From the NCBI RefSeq assembly GCF_004137085.1, contig NZ_QYBC01000008.1, positions 124,001-188,000 on the forward strand: 64,000 nt of DNA, given 5' to 3'. Under the pieces are notes generated by a model. It was not told the origin of the DNA. It made no database searches and worked only from the letters and a program-made list of their open reading frames with translations. This document shows positions 47,703 to 57,411 of this stretch, piece by piece. The first letter of the stretch is position 1; the number at the start of each line of letters is the position of its first letter. The stretch comes from Lichenibacterium ramalinae. Lineage in GTDB: Bacteria; Pseudomonadota; Alphaproteobacteria; Rhizobiales; Beijerinckiaceae. The translations under genes were made by a program, and so were the position numbers.

Positions 47703-49082
47703 ATGGCACTGCGCCTCTACAACACGCTGACGCGCCGCAAGGACGATTTCACGCCGCTCGACCCCGAGCGGGTGCGGCTCTACGTCTGCGGTCCCACCGT
47801 CTACGACCGCGCCCACATCGGCAATGCCCGCCCCGTCATCGTCTTCGACGTGCTGTTCCGGCTGCTGCGCCACCTCTATGGGCCGGACCACGTCGTCTAT
47901 GCCCGCAACATCACCGACATCGACGACAAGATCATCGCCCGGGCGGCCGAGCGCGGCATCGGCATCGGCGAACTCACCGAGGGCACGGCGCGGGGCTTCG
48001 CCGAGGACGTCGCGGCGCTGGGCACGCTCCGGCCCAGCATCGAGCCGCGCGCCACGGATCACATCCCCGAGATGATCGCCGTCACGCAGCGGCTGGTCGC
48101 GTCGGGCCACGCCTATGCCGCCGAGGGTCACGTGCTCTTCGCCGTGGGCTCCATGGCGGATTACGGCCGTCTGTCGCACCGCACGCTCGACGAGATGCTG
48201 GCCGGCGCGCGCGTCGAGGTGGCGCCCTACAAGCGCGGCGAGGGCGACTTCGTGCTGTGGAAGCCGTCCGCCCCGGACGAGCCGGGGTGGGACAGCCCCT
48301 GGGGCCGGGGACGGCCGGGTTGGCACCTCGAATGCTCGGCCATGAGCTGGAAGCACCTCGGCGAGCAGTTCGACATCCACGGCGGTGGGCTCGACCTGAT
48401 CTTCCCCCACCACGAGAACGAGGTCGCGCAGAGTTGCTGCGCCTTCGATACGCCCTTCATGGCCCAGGTCTGGATGCACAACGGCTTCCTGCAGGTGGAA
48501 GGCCAGAAGATGTCGAAGTCGCTGGGCAACTTCGTCACGATCCGGGACCTGCTGGACACGGACGGTTTCGGCGGGCGTGCCTGGCCCGGCGAGGTGCTGC
48601 GCCTCGCCATGCTGCGCACCCACTACCGCCAGCCGATCGACTGGACCGTGAAGGCGCTGGAGGAAGCGGAGCGGACGCTCGACCGGTGGTACGGCCTGTC
48701 GGAGGGCGTCGCGCCAGCCGCCGAGCCCGCCGCCGCCTTCCTCGGCGATCTGACCGACGACCTCAACACGCCGGGCGCCATCGCGGCCCTGCACGGCCTC
48801 TTCTCCGACCCCGACGCGCGCGGCGCGGCCGTGGCTTCGGCGCGCCTGCTGGGCCTCATGCAGGACACGCCCGCCGCCTGGGCGGGCCGGCGGCAGGCGG
48901 CATCGGGGCTCGACCGGGCCGAGGTCGACGCGATGATCGCGGATCGGCTCGCGGCGCGGCAGGCGAAGCTTTGGGCCGAGTCGGACCGGATCCGCGACGC
49001 TCTGGCGACCATGGGCGTCGTCATCAAGGACAACAAGGACGGCACCACCAGCTGGGAGGTGGGCCGGAAGGGACCCGCGTGA
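47703..49082 (+). CDS. cysS: Cysteinyl-tRNA synthetase
   Basis: 459-aa class I synthetase charging tRNA-Cys. HIGH motif as RAHIGNARP, zinc-binding Cys in YVCGPTVYD and [10 protein letters not shown] with [15 protein letters not shown], and KMSKS in [11 protein letters not shown]. Complete length and start ATG 47703. A GNAT gene follows with a 1-base overlap. Confidence 0.98.
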   Translation: MALRLYNTLTRRKDDFTPLDPERVRLYVCGPTVYDRAHIGNARPVIVFDVLFRLLRHLYGPDHVVYARNITDIDDKIIARAAERGIGIGELTEGTARGFAEDVAALGTLRPSIEPRATDHIPEMIAVTQRLVASGHAYAAEGHVLFAVGSMADYGRLSHRTLDEMLAGARVEVAPYKRGEGDFVLWKPSAPDEPGWDSPWGRGRPGWHLECSAMSWKHLGEQFDIHGGGLDLIFPHHENEVAQSCCAFDTPFMAQVWMHNGFLQVEGQKMSKSLGNFVTIRDLLDTDGFGGRAWPGEVLRLAMLRTHYRQPIDWTVKALEEAERTLDRWYGLSEGVAPAAEPAAAFLGDLTDDLNTPGAIAALHGLFSDPDARGAAVASARLLGLMQDTPAAWAGRRQAASGLDRAEVDAMIADRLAARQAKLWAESDRIRDALATMGVVIKDNKDGTTSWEVGRKGPA

Positions 49083-49600
49083 TGGCCAAGGACGACGACG
49101 AGACCGGCAAGCCCGCGCTGCGACCGATGCTGCCCGACGATGCGCCGGCCCTGGCCGCCATCTTCGGCGCCAGCATCGAGGAACTCGCCGCCGAGGACTA
49201 CGACGAGGACCAGCGTGCCGCCTGGATGGCGACGGCCGAGGACGAGGGCGCCTTCGGGCGCAGGCTGAGGGCCATGCTGACGCTGGTGGCGACGGTGGCG
49301 GGCACTCCGGCCGGCTTCGCCTCGCTGAAGGACAACAGCCGCATCGACATGCTGTTCGTCGACCCGGCCCTGGCCGGGCGCGGCATCGGCACGCTTCTGG
49401 TCGATGCCTGCGAGAAGCTCGCCAGGGCTCGCGGCGCCGCGGCCCTGACGGTGGACGCCAGCGACACCGCCCGCCCCCTCTTCGAGCGCCGCGGCTATCG
49501 CGCCCAGAGCCGCCAGTCGATCCCGCTGAACGGCGAGTGGCTGGCCAACACGCGCCTCGAGCTGACCTTCGAGAGCGCCCGGCCGGATGCGGCCGACTGA
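49082..49600 (+). CDS. GNAT-family N-acetyltransferase
   Basis: 172 aa. Acetyl-CoA binding motif A: IDMLFVDPALAGRGIGTLLVDAC (within residues about 98-120; RGIGTL P-loop), then LTVDASDTARPLFERRGYRAQ. ATG 49082 shares its A with the cysS stop; GTG 49079 is an alternative. Substrate unknown; translationally coupled to cysS. Confidence 0.92.
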   Translation: MAKDDDETGKPALRPMLPDDAPALAAIFGASIEELAAEDYDEDQRAAWMATAEDEGAFGRRLRAMLTLVATVAGTPAGFASLKDNSRIDMLFVDPALAGRGIGTLLVDACEKLARARGAAALTVDASDTARPLFERRGYRAQSRQSIPLNGEWLANTRLELTFESARPDAAD

Positions 49601-49751
49601 CGGGAGGCTGGCGACGACGAAGGACGCGGTCGAGAGCCGCCGGAGCTGTCTCGACGCGCGACCCGCCACGGCACGGCGCCTGACCGACCCCGCCTTGCCA
49701 CCGTCACAGGCACCGCCTATCCCGGCGGCACCGATCACCCGAGAGACCCCC

Positions 49752-50309
49752 ATGCACCTGCGTCGTCGTGAACTCCTCCTGGCCGCCTCGGCCGCCCTCG
49801 TCGCCGGTGCGGCCCTCGGCGCCGCGCCGGCCCGGGCGGCCGATGCCGATACCGTGGTGATGACCACCAAGGACGGCAAGATCACCATCCAGCTCGACCC
49901 GAAGCTCGCGCCGGGCCACGTCAAGCAGATCGAGACGCTGGTCGGCCAGCACTTCTACGACGGGATCGTGTTCCATCGCGTCATCGGCGGCTTCATGGCG
50001 CAGACCGGCGACCCGACCGGCACCGGCATGGGCGGCTCGAAGCTCCCCGATCTCAAGGCCGAGTTCACCGACACGCCCTTCAAGCGCGGCACGGTCGGCA
50101 TGGCGCGTTCGTCGAGCCCGGATTCGGCCAATTCCCAGTTCTTCATCTGCCTCGGCGATGCGCCCTTCCTCAACGGGCAGTACACGGTGGTGGGGCAGGT
50201 GACGTCCGGCATGGACGTCGTCGACAAGATCAAGAAGGGCGCTGCCGACGACAACGGCAAGGTGACCAACCCCGACAAGATCGTCACGATGCGGATGGCG
50301 TCGAAGTAA
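49752..50309 (+). CDS. Exported cyclophilin-type peptidyl-prolyl isomerase
   Basis: 185 aa. An N-terminal RRRELLLAASAALVAG signal peptide (twin-Arg-like, ending ARAAD) directs it to the periplasm. Cyclophilin domain: [41 protein letters not shown] and FLNGQYTVVGQV; the catalytic Arg (FHRV) and Phe are present, as is the MAQTGDP loop. Start ATG 49752. Its close relative 50994-51446 lacks the signal, so the pair serves two compartments. Confidence 0.95.
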   Translation: MHLRRRELLLAASAALVAGAALGAAPARAADADTVVMTTKDGKITIQLDPKLAPGHVKQIETLVGQHFYDGIVFHRVIGGFMAQTGDPTGTGMGGSKLPDLKAEFTDTPFKRGTVGMARSSSPDSANSQFFICLGDAPFLNGQYTVVGQVTSGMDVVDKIKKGAADDNGKVTNPDKIVTMRMASK

Positions 50310-50316
50310 CGGCACC

Positions 50317-50997
50317 TTGCCGCGTCGGTCGCGCGGGGCGGCAGGCCTGGCGCTCGCCGCCCTGGTGGCGGCGAGCCCGGCCGCACAGGCGCAGGCCCGC
50401 CGCATCGCGCCGGGGATGCGGCCGCCGCTCCCGGCGCAGCGGGCGGCGCCCTTCCGTTTCGGGCCGCGCCTTCAACTGCGGCGCTGGCGCTTCGGGCTGC
50501 GACCCTTCATCCGGCGCCGCTATCCGCCCGATGTGCCGCCGCTGCTGCTCCCGCCGTCGCCGCCCGACGAGTTCCTCCAGCCCGAGGGGCCCGGCACCTC
50601 GCCGCTGATCGAGGGCACGCCCGACAATCTCCCGGCCTTCGCCCATGGCTTCCACCTGTCCGTGAAGGTCGGGGCGGGCCAGACCTTCGCGGTCCCGGCG
50701 ACGCTCGGCCGCTTCGTCGAGGTGGGGCCGGCGCTCGGCCGGTGTTTCTCGCCGCCATCCGGCCTCGCCTGGGGCTCCGTCACGCTGCGGGTGAGCTTCC
50801 GGCGCGACGGCTCGGTGTTCGGCGTGCCCCGCGTGCCCTACAGCGATGCGGCTTCGGCGGACCAGAAGACCGCGCTTGCGCATTCGCTGCTCGACGGGCT
50901 TAAACGCTGCACACCCTTGCCGCTGTCGCCGTCACTCGGTGCCGCGGTGGCAGGCGAGATCTTCGCCGTCCGTTTCATCCACGAGGACAAGAGATGA
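50317..50997 (+). CDS. Exported Pro/Arg-rich protein with TonB C-terminal-like domain
   Basis: 226 aa from TTG 50317. A signal peptide (AGLALAALVAASPAAQAQA) is followed by a Pro/Arg-rich linker (about 28-85, RRYPPDVPPLLLPPSPP). Residues about 140-225 resemble the TonB C-terminal / energy-transducer fold (GSVTLRVSFRRDGSVFGVPR, LLDGLKRCTPLPLSPSLG). No membrane anchor beyond the signal. It sits 7 bp after one cyclophilin and overlaps the next by 4 bp, suggesting an envelope role tied to folding. Function unknown. Confidence 0.72.
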   Translation: MPRRSRGAAGLALAALVAASPAAQAQARRIAPGMRPPLPAQRAAPFRFGPRLQLRRWRFGLRPFIRRRYPPDVPPLLLPPSPPDEFLQPEGPGTSPLIEGTPDNLPAFAHGFHLSVKVGAGQTFAVPATLGRFVEVGPALGRCFSPPSGLAWGSVTLRVSFRRDGSVFGVPRVPYSDAASADQKTALAHSLLDGLKRCTPLPLSPSLGAAVAGEIFAVRFIHEDKR

Positions 50998-51446
50998 CCG
51001 ATAACAACACGCTGACGCTCGATACCACCAAGGGCCCCGTCGTCATCAAGATGCGCCCGGACCTCGCCCCCAACCATGTCGAGCACATCAAGAAGCTGGT
51101 GAGCGAGAAGTTCTACGACGGCGTCGTCTTCCACCGCGTCATCGACGGCTTCATGGCGCAGACCGGCTGCCCGCACGGCACCGGCACGGGCGGCTCGAAG
51201 TACCCGAACCTCAAGCAGGAGTTCAACGCCGAGCACCACAAGCGCGGCACCTGCTCCATGGCCCGCGCCCAGAGCCCGGACTCGGCGAATTCCCAGTTCT
51301 TCATCTGCTTCGACGATGCCGGTTTCCTCGACCGCCAGTATACGGTGTGGGGCGAGGTGGTGTCGGGCATGGAGAACGTCGACAAGATCAAGCGCGGCGA
51401 GCCCGTGCGCGATCCCGATTCCATCACCACCGCCACGATCGGCTGA
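50994..51446 (+). CDS. ppiB: Cytoplasmic cyclophilin (PpiB type)
   Basis: 150 aa without signal peptide. [44 protein letters not shown] and [15 protein letters not shown] show the complete cyclophilin active site (Arg in FHRV, Gln in MAQTG, Phe in QFFI). ATG 50994 overlaps the preceding stop. Followed 61 bp later by queA; the ppi-queA-tgt order is common in Alphaproteobacteria. Confidence 0.96.
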   Translation: MTDNNTLTLDTTKGPVVIKMRPDLAPNHVEHIKKLVSEKFYDGVVFHRVIDGFMAQTGCPHGTGTGGSKYPNLKQEFNAEHHKRGTCSMARAQSPDSANSQFFICFDDAGFLDRQYTVWGEVVSGMENVDKIKRGEPVRDPDSITTATIG

Positions 51447-51507
51447 TCCTGCGGACGCGCCGGCCCGGTCCGCCCTCCGGCGGGCCGGGCCGGCGCGTGA
51501 CGACGCC

Positions 51508-52605
51508 ATGCTGGTCGACGACTTCGATTTCGAACTTCCCGAATCCGCCATCGCGTTGCGGCCTGCCGCGCCGCGCGACAGCGCGCGTCTCCTCACGGTC
51601 GATCCGGCGGACCCGGCGCGTTTCGGCGACCGCGCCGTGCGCGACCTGCCGGACCTGCTGCAACCCGGAGACGCGCTCGTCGTTAACGACACCCGCGTCG
51701 TGCCTGCGCGCCTGTTCGGCCTGCGGCGCCGCGGCGACGCGATCGCCCGCATCGAGGTGACGCTGCACCGGCGCGACGCGCCCGACCGGTGGCGGGCCTT
51801 CATCCGTCCGGCGAAGCGTTTGGCGGACGGCGAGCGATTGGCCTTCGAGGCCGACGGCGCCGAGGTGCTGGCCGCCACCGCATCCGACAAGGACGGCGGC
51901 GAGGTCAGCCTCAGCTTCGACCGGTCCGGCGAGGCGCTCGACGCCGCCGTGGCCCGTGTCGGCCAGATGCCGCTGCCCCCCTACATCGAGCACCGCCGGG
52001 CGGGCGATGCCGCGGATGCCGCCGATTACCAGACCCTCTTCGCCGACCGGCCCGGCGCCGTGGCGGCACCGACCGCCGGCCTGCATTTCACGCCGGACCT
52101 CGTGGCTCGCCTCGCCGCCGCCGGCGTGGCGCTGCACCGCGTCACGCTGCATGTCGGCGCCGGGACGTTCCTTCCCGTCAAGTCCGACACCACCGAGGGC
52201 CACCGCATGCACGGCGAGATCGGCGCCGTCTCGCCCGACACCGCCGCGGCGCTCACCGACGTCCGCCGCCGCGGCGGGCGGGTCGTCGCGGTCGGCACCA
52301 CGTCGCTGCGCATCCTCGAATCGGCGGCGGGCGCGGACGGGGTCGTCCGCCCCTTCGCGGGCGAAACCTCCATCTTCATCACGCCCGGCTACCGCTTCCG
52401 GGCCGTCGACCTGCTCATGACCAACTTCCACCTGCCGCGCTCGACGCTGTTCATGCTGGTCAGCGCCTTTTCGGGGCTCGACACGATGCGGGCCGCCTAT
52501 GCCCGGGCCATCGCGTCCGGCTACCGGTTCTATTCCTACGGCGACGCCTGCCTGCTCCGGCCCACGGCGGCGAGCGCGCCGCCGACCCCGGGACCCGTTC
52601 CATGA
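51508..52605 (+). CDS. queA: S-adenosylmethionine:tRNA ribosyltransferase-isomerase QueA
   Basis: 365 aa; makes epoxyqueuosine in tRNA from preQ1 and SAM. Motifs: [15 protein letters not shown] at the start, [46 protein letters not shown] and [13 protein letters not shown]. Start ATG 51508 is the family start. Stop overlaps tgt by 4 nt (ATGA). Confidence 0.97.
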   Translation: MLVDDFDFELPESAIALRPAAPRDSARLLTVDPADPARFGDRAVRDLPDLLQPGDALVVNDTRVVPARLFGLRRRGDAIARIEVTLHRRDAPDRWRAFIRPAKRLADGERLAFEADGAEVLAATASDKDGGEVSLSFDRSGEALDAAVARVGQMPLPPYIEHRRAGDAADAADYQTLFADRPGAVAAPTAGLHFTPDLVARLAAAGVALHRVTLHVGAGTFLPVKSDTTEGHRMHGEIGAVSPDTAAALTDVRRRGGRVVAVGTTSLRILESAAGADGVVRPFAGETSIFITPGYRFRAVDLLMTNFHLPRSTLFMLVSAFSGLDTMRAAYARAIASGYRFYSYGDACLLRPTAASAPPTPGPVP

Positions 52606-53726
52606 CCGCCGACTTCCGCTACGAGCTCCTCGGCCAGGACGGCGCGGCCAGGACGGGCCTCATCCACACGGGCCGCGGCCCGATCCGCACCCCGGCCTTC
52701 ATGCCGGTCGGGACCGCCGGCACCGTGAAGGCCATGTACATGGACCAGGTGCGGGATCTCGGCGCCGACATCGTGTTGGGCAACACCTACCACCTCATGG
52801 TGCGGCCCGGCGCCGAGCGCGTGGCCGAACTCGGCGGCCTGCACGGCTTCTCGACCTGGGCCGGCCCGATCCTCACCGATTCCGGCGGGTTCCAGGTCAT
52901 GTCCCTGGCGAAGCTGCGCAAGCTCGACGAGACCGGCGTCACCTTCCAGTCTCACATCGACGGCTCCAAGCACCGGCTCACCCCCGAGCGCTCGATGGAG
53001 ATCCAGGCCCTGCTCGGCTCCGACATCCAGATGCAGCTCGACGAATGCGTGCGGCTGCCGGCGCCCGACGCCGAGGTCGAGCGCGCCATGCTGCTGTCGC
53101 TGCGCTGGGCCGAGCGCTCGCTGCAGGCCTTCGACGCCCGGCCGGGCCGCGCCTGCTTCGGCATCGTGCAGGGCGGCACCGTGCCGGCGCTGCGCGTCGA
53201 GAGCGCGAAGCGGCTCGCCGCCATGCCGTTCGGCGGCCTCGCCATCGGGGGGCTCGCCGTCGGCGAGCCGCAGGCCGACATGCTGGCCACGATCGAGGCC
53301 GTCGAGCCGCACCTGCCGGCCGGCAAGCCCCGCTACCTCATGGGCGTCGGCACGCCCGACGACCTCGTCGAGGCGGTGCGGCGCGGCGTCGACATGTTCG
53401 ACTGCGTTATGCCGACGCGGGCGGGCCGCCATGGCCTGGCCTATACGCGCTTCGGCAAGGTGAACCTGCGCAATGCCCGCCATGCCGCCGACCCGCGACC
53501 GCTCGACGCGGCATCGGACTGCCCGGCGGCGCGGGACTATTCGCGCGCCTACCTGCACCACCTCGTCAAGTCCGACGAGATCCTCGGCATGATGCTGCTG
53601 ACCTGGGTCAACCTCAGCTATTACCAGGCGCTGATGGCGGGCCTGCGGGCCGCCATCGCGGCGCGGAGCCTCGACGGCTTCGTGGCCGAGACCAAGGCGG
53701 GCTGGGCGGCGGGCCTCGGCGACTGA
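52602..53726 (+). CDS. tgt: tRNA-guanine transglycosylase (Tgt) lacking most zinc ligands
   Basis: 374 aa; inserts preQ1 at the wobble position of GUN-anticodon tRNAs. Catalytic residues are present: [12 protein letters not shown] (Asp) and [15 protein letters not shown] (nucleophile Asp). Substrate loops VQGGT and GGLAVGE are intact. The bacterial zinc motif CxCxxC is reduced: the segment reads [19 protein letters not shown], so only the middle Cys and the following His remain. The start ATG 52602 overlaps queA. Otherwise full length, so probably functional with an altered structural site. Confidence 0.95.
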   Translation: MTADFRYELLGQDGAARTGLIHTGRGPIRTPAFMPVGTAGTVKAMYMDQVRDLGADIVLGNTYHLMVRPGAERVAELGGLHGFSTWAGPILTDSGGFQVMSLAKLRKLDETGVTFQSHIDGSKHRLTPERSMEIQALLGSDIQMQLDECVRLPAPDAEVERAMLLSLRWAERSLQAFDARPGRACFGIVQGGTVPALRVESAKRLAAMPFGGLAIGGLAVGEPQADMLATIEAVEPHLPAGKPRYLMGVGTPDDLVEAVRRGVDMFDCVMPTRAGRHGLAYTRFGKVNLRNARHAADPRPLDAASDCPAARDYSRAYLHHLVKSDEILGMMLLTWVNLSYYQALMAGLRAAIAARSLDGFVAETKAGWAAGLGD

Positions 53727-53739
53727 GGCACCGACGCCC

Positions 53740-55257
53740 CTATTGCCCGCGCGTGCCCGCCGCGGCGAACCGGATCGCTTCCTCGGCGGCCCGCACCAGG
53801 GCTTCGGCCTTGTTGGCGCATTCCTGGTTCTCCGATTGCGGCACCGAATCGTAGACGATGCCGGCGCCGGACTGGATGTGCATCGTGCCGTCCTTGATGA
53901 CGGAGGTGCGCAGCACGATGCAGGTGTCCATGGCGCCGTCGGCGCCGAAATAGCCGATGCAGCCGCCGTAGATGCCGCGCTTGTCGCGCTCGAGCTCGTC
54001 GATGATCTGCATGGCCCGCACCTTGGGGGCGCCCGACACCGTGCCGGCCGGGAAGCCCGCCGCCAGCGCGTCGATGATGTCGCGGTCGGGCCGCAGCCGC
54101 CCCTCGACGTTCGACACGATGTGCATGACGTGGCTGTAGCGCTCGATGAAGAAGCGGTCCGTCACGGCGACGGAGCCGATGGCGGCGACGCGGCCGACAT
54201 CGTTGCGGCCGAGGTCGAGCAGCATGAGGTGCTCGGAGCGTTCCTTCGGGTCCGCCAGCAGTTCCGTCGCCAGCGCCTCGTCCTCGGCCGGCGTCGCGCC
54301 GCGCCGCCGCGTCCCCGCGATGGGCCGGATGGTGACGGCGCCCTCGCGCACCCGCACCAGGATTTCGGGCGACGAGCAGCAGATCTGGAAATCGCCGAAA
54401 TCGAGGAAGCTGAGATAGGGGGCGGGGTTGATGCGCCGAAGCGCGCGATAGAGCGCGAAGGGCGGCAGCGTGAAGGGGCCCGAGAAGCGCTGCGACAGGA
54501 CCACCTGGAAGGCGTCGCCGGCCCGGATGTAGTCCTGGGCGCGCTCCACCATGCGCAGGAACTCGGGCGCCGGGGTGTTGCTGGTCGGGCGCTCGGCGAG
54601 CAGCAGCGGGTCGGCCGGGGCGGCGGGATGCGCCAGGGGCGCCTCGAGCGCGCGGATCACGCCGTCGAGCCGCGCCTCCGCGGCCTCGGCCGCCTGCCGG
54701 GCCGAGACCCCGGCCTTCGGCCGGACCGGCGTCACCACAATCATCTCGTCGCGCACGCCGTCGAACACCACCATGACGGTGGGGCGGATCAGCAGCGCTT
54801 CGGGCACGCCGATCGAGTCGGGCTTGGCAGGCGCCAGCTTCTCCATGTGCCGCACCATGTCGTAGCCGAGGTAGCCGAACACGCCGGCCGACATGGGCGG
54901 CAGCCCCGCCGGCAGCGCCAGGGCGGATTCGGCCAGGAAGGCCCGCAAGGCGTCGAGCGGCGGGCCTGGCATGGGCCGAAAGGCGCTGCCGGCCTGGCCG
55001 GCATCGCGGTCGACCTCGGCTTCGGCCCCGGTGCAGCGCCAGACGGCGTCGGGGTCGAGGCCGATCATCGAGTAGCGGCCGCGCACCGCGCCGCCCTCGA
55101 CGGATTCGAGCAGGAACAGGTTGCCGGCCCGGTTCGCCGCGAGCTTGAGGTAGGCCGAGACCGGCGTCTCGAGGTCGGCCACCAGCACCGACCAGACGGC
55201 CGTGGCTCGACCCTCCGCATGGGCCGCCGCGAGAGCCTCGAAGCCCTGGTGCGCCAC
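53740..55257 (-). CDS. trpE: Anthranilate synthase component I (TrpE)
   Basis: 505 aa; chorismate to anthranilate, first step of tryptophan synthesis. Feedback site segment LFLLESVEGG with GRYSMIG; catalytic core LSQRFSGPF, IAGTRRRG, HLMLLDLGRNDVGRVA, SGAPKVRAM and GIVYDSVPQSE. GTG 55255-55257 is 2 nt after the ppiD stop; the only other openings are inside ppiD. trpG, trpC and trpD are not in the window, so glutamine amidotransferase is supplied from elsewhere. Co-transcribed with ppiD. Confidence 0.97.
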   Translation of the reverse strand: MAHQGFEALAAAHAEGRATAVWSVLVADLETPVSAYLKLAANRAGNLFLLESVEGGAVRGRYSMIGLDPDAVWRCTGAEAEVDRDAGQAGSAFRPMPGPPLDALRAFLAESALALPAGLPPMSAGVFGYLGYDMVRHMEKLAPAKPDSIGVPEALLIRPTVMVVFDGVRDEMIVVTPVRPKAGVSARQAAEAAEARLDGVIRALEAPLAHPAAPADPLLLAERPTSNTPAPEFLRMVERAQDYIRAGDAFQVVLSQRFSGPFTLPPFALYRALRRINPAPYLSFLDFGDFQICCSSPEILVRVREGAVTIRPIAGTRRRGATPAEDEALATELLADPKERSEHLMLLDLGRNDVGRVAAIGSVAVTDRFFIERYSHVMHIVSNVEGRLRPDRDIIDALAAGFPAGTVSGAPKVRAMQIIDELERDKRGIYGGCIGYFGADGAMDTCIVLRTSVIKDGTMHIQSGAGIVYDSVPQSENQECANKAEALVRAAEEAIRFAAAGTRGQ

Positions 55258-55259
55258 CG

Positions 55260-57164
55260 TCAGTATCCGGCGCCGGAGGCGGCCTGCAGCGCGCCCTGGT
55301 TCACCTTGGCGCCGAGCTTGGCGCGCAGCACGCCGAGGTAGTCGTTGATGACCCCGTCCTGCAGCGAAGCCGCGTAGCGCTGCGCGGTCTGCTTGGCCTC
55401 CGGGGCGTCGGGGTCGAGCGGCGGCGTGACGCTGTCCAGCACCTTGAACAGCGTGCGCGCCTCCGGCCCCGTCGGGGCCGAGCCGGCGGACCCGACCGGG
55501 ACGTCGAAGATGCGGGCCACGACGCCGGACGGCAGCCCGGTCGCGCCGGCGCGCTTGGCATCGCCGACGTGGACCACGGACAGGCCCAGCGGGGCCGCGA
55601 TGGCGTCCAGCGTCTGGCTGCCGGCGTCGACGGCCTTGACGAGGTCGGCGGCCTTGGCGTCGAGGCGCCGGGCCGTCTCCTCCTCCTGCCACACGGCCTC
55701 GACCTTCGGCTTGGCTTCGGCGAGGGTGAGCTGCCGGGCGGGCTCGATGGCGGCCACTTCGAACCACACCGTGCCGCCGTCGCGCGTCGCGATCGTGTCG
55801 TTGTCGACGCCGATGTCGGACGCGAAGGCGGCTTTCAGCAGGTCGGGCCCGTCCACCAGGCCCTCGACGGGCTTTCCGTCCCGGCCGTTGCCGGCGATGT
55901 CGACGGCGTCGACCGTGCGGGCCGCGAGACCGACCGCCGTCGCGGCATCGCTCAGCGACTTGCCCGACGCGCGCGCGTCCTCGATGCGGTCGCGCAGCAC
56001 CTTCGCGGCGGCCGTGGCCCGAGAGGTCGCGAGTTCGGTGCGGAGCATCGGCGCGACGGCGTCGAAGGGCTGGACGGTCGCGGGCGTCACGGCATCGACA
56101 TGGGCCACGACGCTGCCGAACGCCCCCTTCACGGGGTCGCTGGTGCCGTCGGCCGGAAGGCCGAAGGCGGCATCCGCCACGGCGCGGTCGAAGATGGCGT
56201 CCTTCGCCACCGTCCCGAGATCGACCACCTTGTCGCCCAGCGCGTCCGCCTTGACGGCGTCGGCGAAGCTTTGGCCGTCACGCACGCGCTTGACGAAGGC
56301 TGCCGCGGCCTCCTCGCTCGGGAAGACCACTTGGCTGACGTGGCGCGTCTCCGCCGTGCCGAACCGCTCGGCCTTGACGGTGTCGTAGACGCCGCGGACA
56401 TCGGCGTCCGACACGTCGCCGGGCTTGGCGAGGCCGGCCGGCGTCACCGCCAGCACCACGAGCTTGCGATATTGCGGCGCCTCGAACGCGCCCTTGTGGG
56501 CGTCGTAATAGCTCGAGAGCGCGGCGTCGTCCGGGGCCGGGATGGGGCCGGCCGCCGCGGCCGGCAGCGCCAGCGTGTCGACGCTGCGCGTCTCGTCCTG
56601 ATAGCGGTGGACGGCGTCGACGGCCGCCACGGGAGCGTCGAGACCGCCGATCAACGCCTCGATGATCTCGCGGCGCAGGTAGACCTGCTTCTGGTCGCGG
56701 ACGAAGGCCGCCTCGGTCATGCCGTTCTCGTTCAGCACGGAATTGAAACGGCCGCGGTCGAAGGTGCCGCCCGGCCCGGCGAAGGACGGGTCCGCCAGGA
56801 TCTTGCGGGCGACATCCTTGTCGGAGATGGCGAGGTTCAGGGTGCCGGCCCGGTCCTCCAGCGCGGCATCCGAGACGAGGCGCGACAGGACCTGGGCGTC
56901 GAGCCCGATCCGGTGCGCTTCCTCGTTGGTGATGGCCCGCCGCGCCCGCCGCTGCAGGTCCTGGAGCTCGACCTGGTAGGCCTGTCGGTAGGCCTGGGTC
57001 GAGACCGTCACGTCGCCCACCTGGGCGACGGTGTTGGCGCTGCCGCCCCGGAACGGGTCGCCGATGCCCCAGATGACGAAGGCCACTAAAATGACGCCGA
57101 AGACGAGCGTGGTCAGCGCCTTGCCGATCCAGGTCGATTGAGCGGCGCGGATGCCTCCGAGCAT
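55260..57164 (-). CDS. ppiD: PpiD-type periplasmic folding factor (SurA_N / PPIase)
   Basis: 634-aa inner-membrane-anchored chaperone. A single helix at about 18-34 (LVFGVILVAFVIWGIG) follows a short cytoplasmic tail; a SurA_N-like helical part (40-200), a parvulin-like rotamase region around SYYDAHKGAFEAPQYRKLV and PSEEAAAAFVKRVRDGQSFADAVK, then C-terminal helices. Start ATG 57162-57164. In Alphaproteobacteria it usually lies just upstream of tpiA; here two genes intervene. First gene of the ppiD-trpE unit. Confidence 0.93.
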   Translation of the reverse strand: MLGGIRAAQSTWIGKALTTLVFGVILVAFVIWGIGDPFRGGSANTVAQVGDVTVSTQAYRQAYQVELQDLQRRARRAITNEEAHRIGLDAQVLSRLVSDAALEDRAGTLNLAISDKDVARKILADPSFAGPGGTFDRGRFNSVLNENGMTEAAFVRDQKQVYLRREIIEALIGGLDAPVAAVDAVHRYQDETRSVDTLALPAAAAGPIPAPDDAALSSYYDAHKGAFEAPQYRKLVVLAVTPAGLAKPGDVSDADVRGVYDTVKAERFGTAETRHVSQVVFPSEEAAAAFVKRVRDGQSFADAVKADALGDKVVDLGTVAKDAIFDRAVADAAFGLPADGTSDPVKGAFGSVVAHVDAVTPATVQPFDAVAPMLRTELATSRATAAAKVLRDRIEDARASGKSLSDAATAVGLAARTVDAVDIAGNGRDGKPVEGLVDGPDLLKAAFASDIGVDNDTIATRDGGTVWFEVAAIEPARQLTLAEAKPKVEAVWQEEETARRLDAKAADLVKAVDAGSQTLDAIAAPLGLSVVHVGDAKRAGATGLPSGVVARIFDVPVGSAGSAPTGPEARTLFKVLDSVTPPLDPDAPEAKQTAQRYAASLQDGVINDYLGVLRAKLGAKVNQGALQAASGAGY

Positions 57165-57218
57165 GGAATGGGTCTCGTGCGGTGATGGGGGGCGGCGGGC
57201 CGCGGGATCGGGCGCAGG

Positions 57219-57245
57219 ATTATAGGCAGCCACTCCCGAGCGCAA
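57219..57245 (-). promoter_or_regulatory. Candidate promoter of ppiD-trpE
   Basis: A perfect TATAAT on the minus strand (57224-57219) with TTGCGC (57245-57240) 15 bp upstream. The -10 lies 55 bp before the ATG. Spacing is short, so the -35 is tentative. Confidence 0.4.
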
Positions 57246-57411
57246 CGCACCCCTTCCGGGCCGCCGCCCCGCCGCCGCGGCGCGACCCCGATCGGCGGAA
57301 GGCCCCGAGCGGCTCCCGCCCATGTCCCGGTTCCGCGCAGCGCGACCGGGATCTTTCGCCCGTGCCGCGGCTTGCCCCCCGATGCGGCGCCATGCCGGGG
57401 AGATCGCCACC

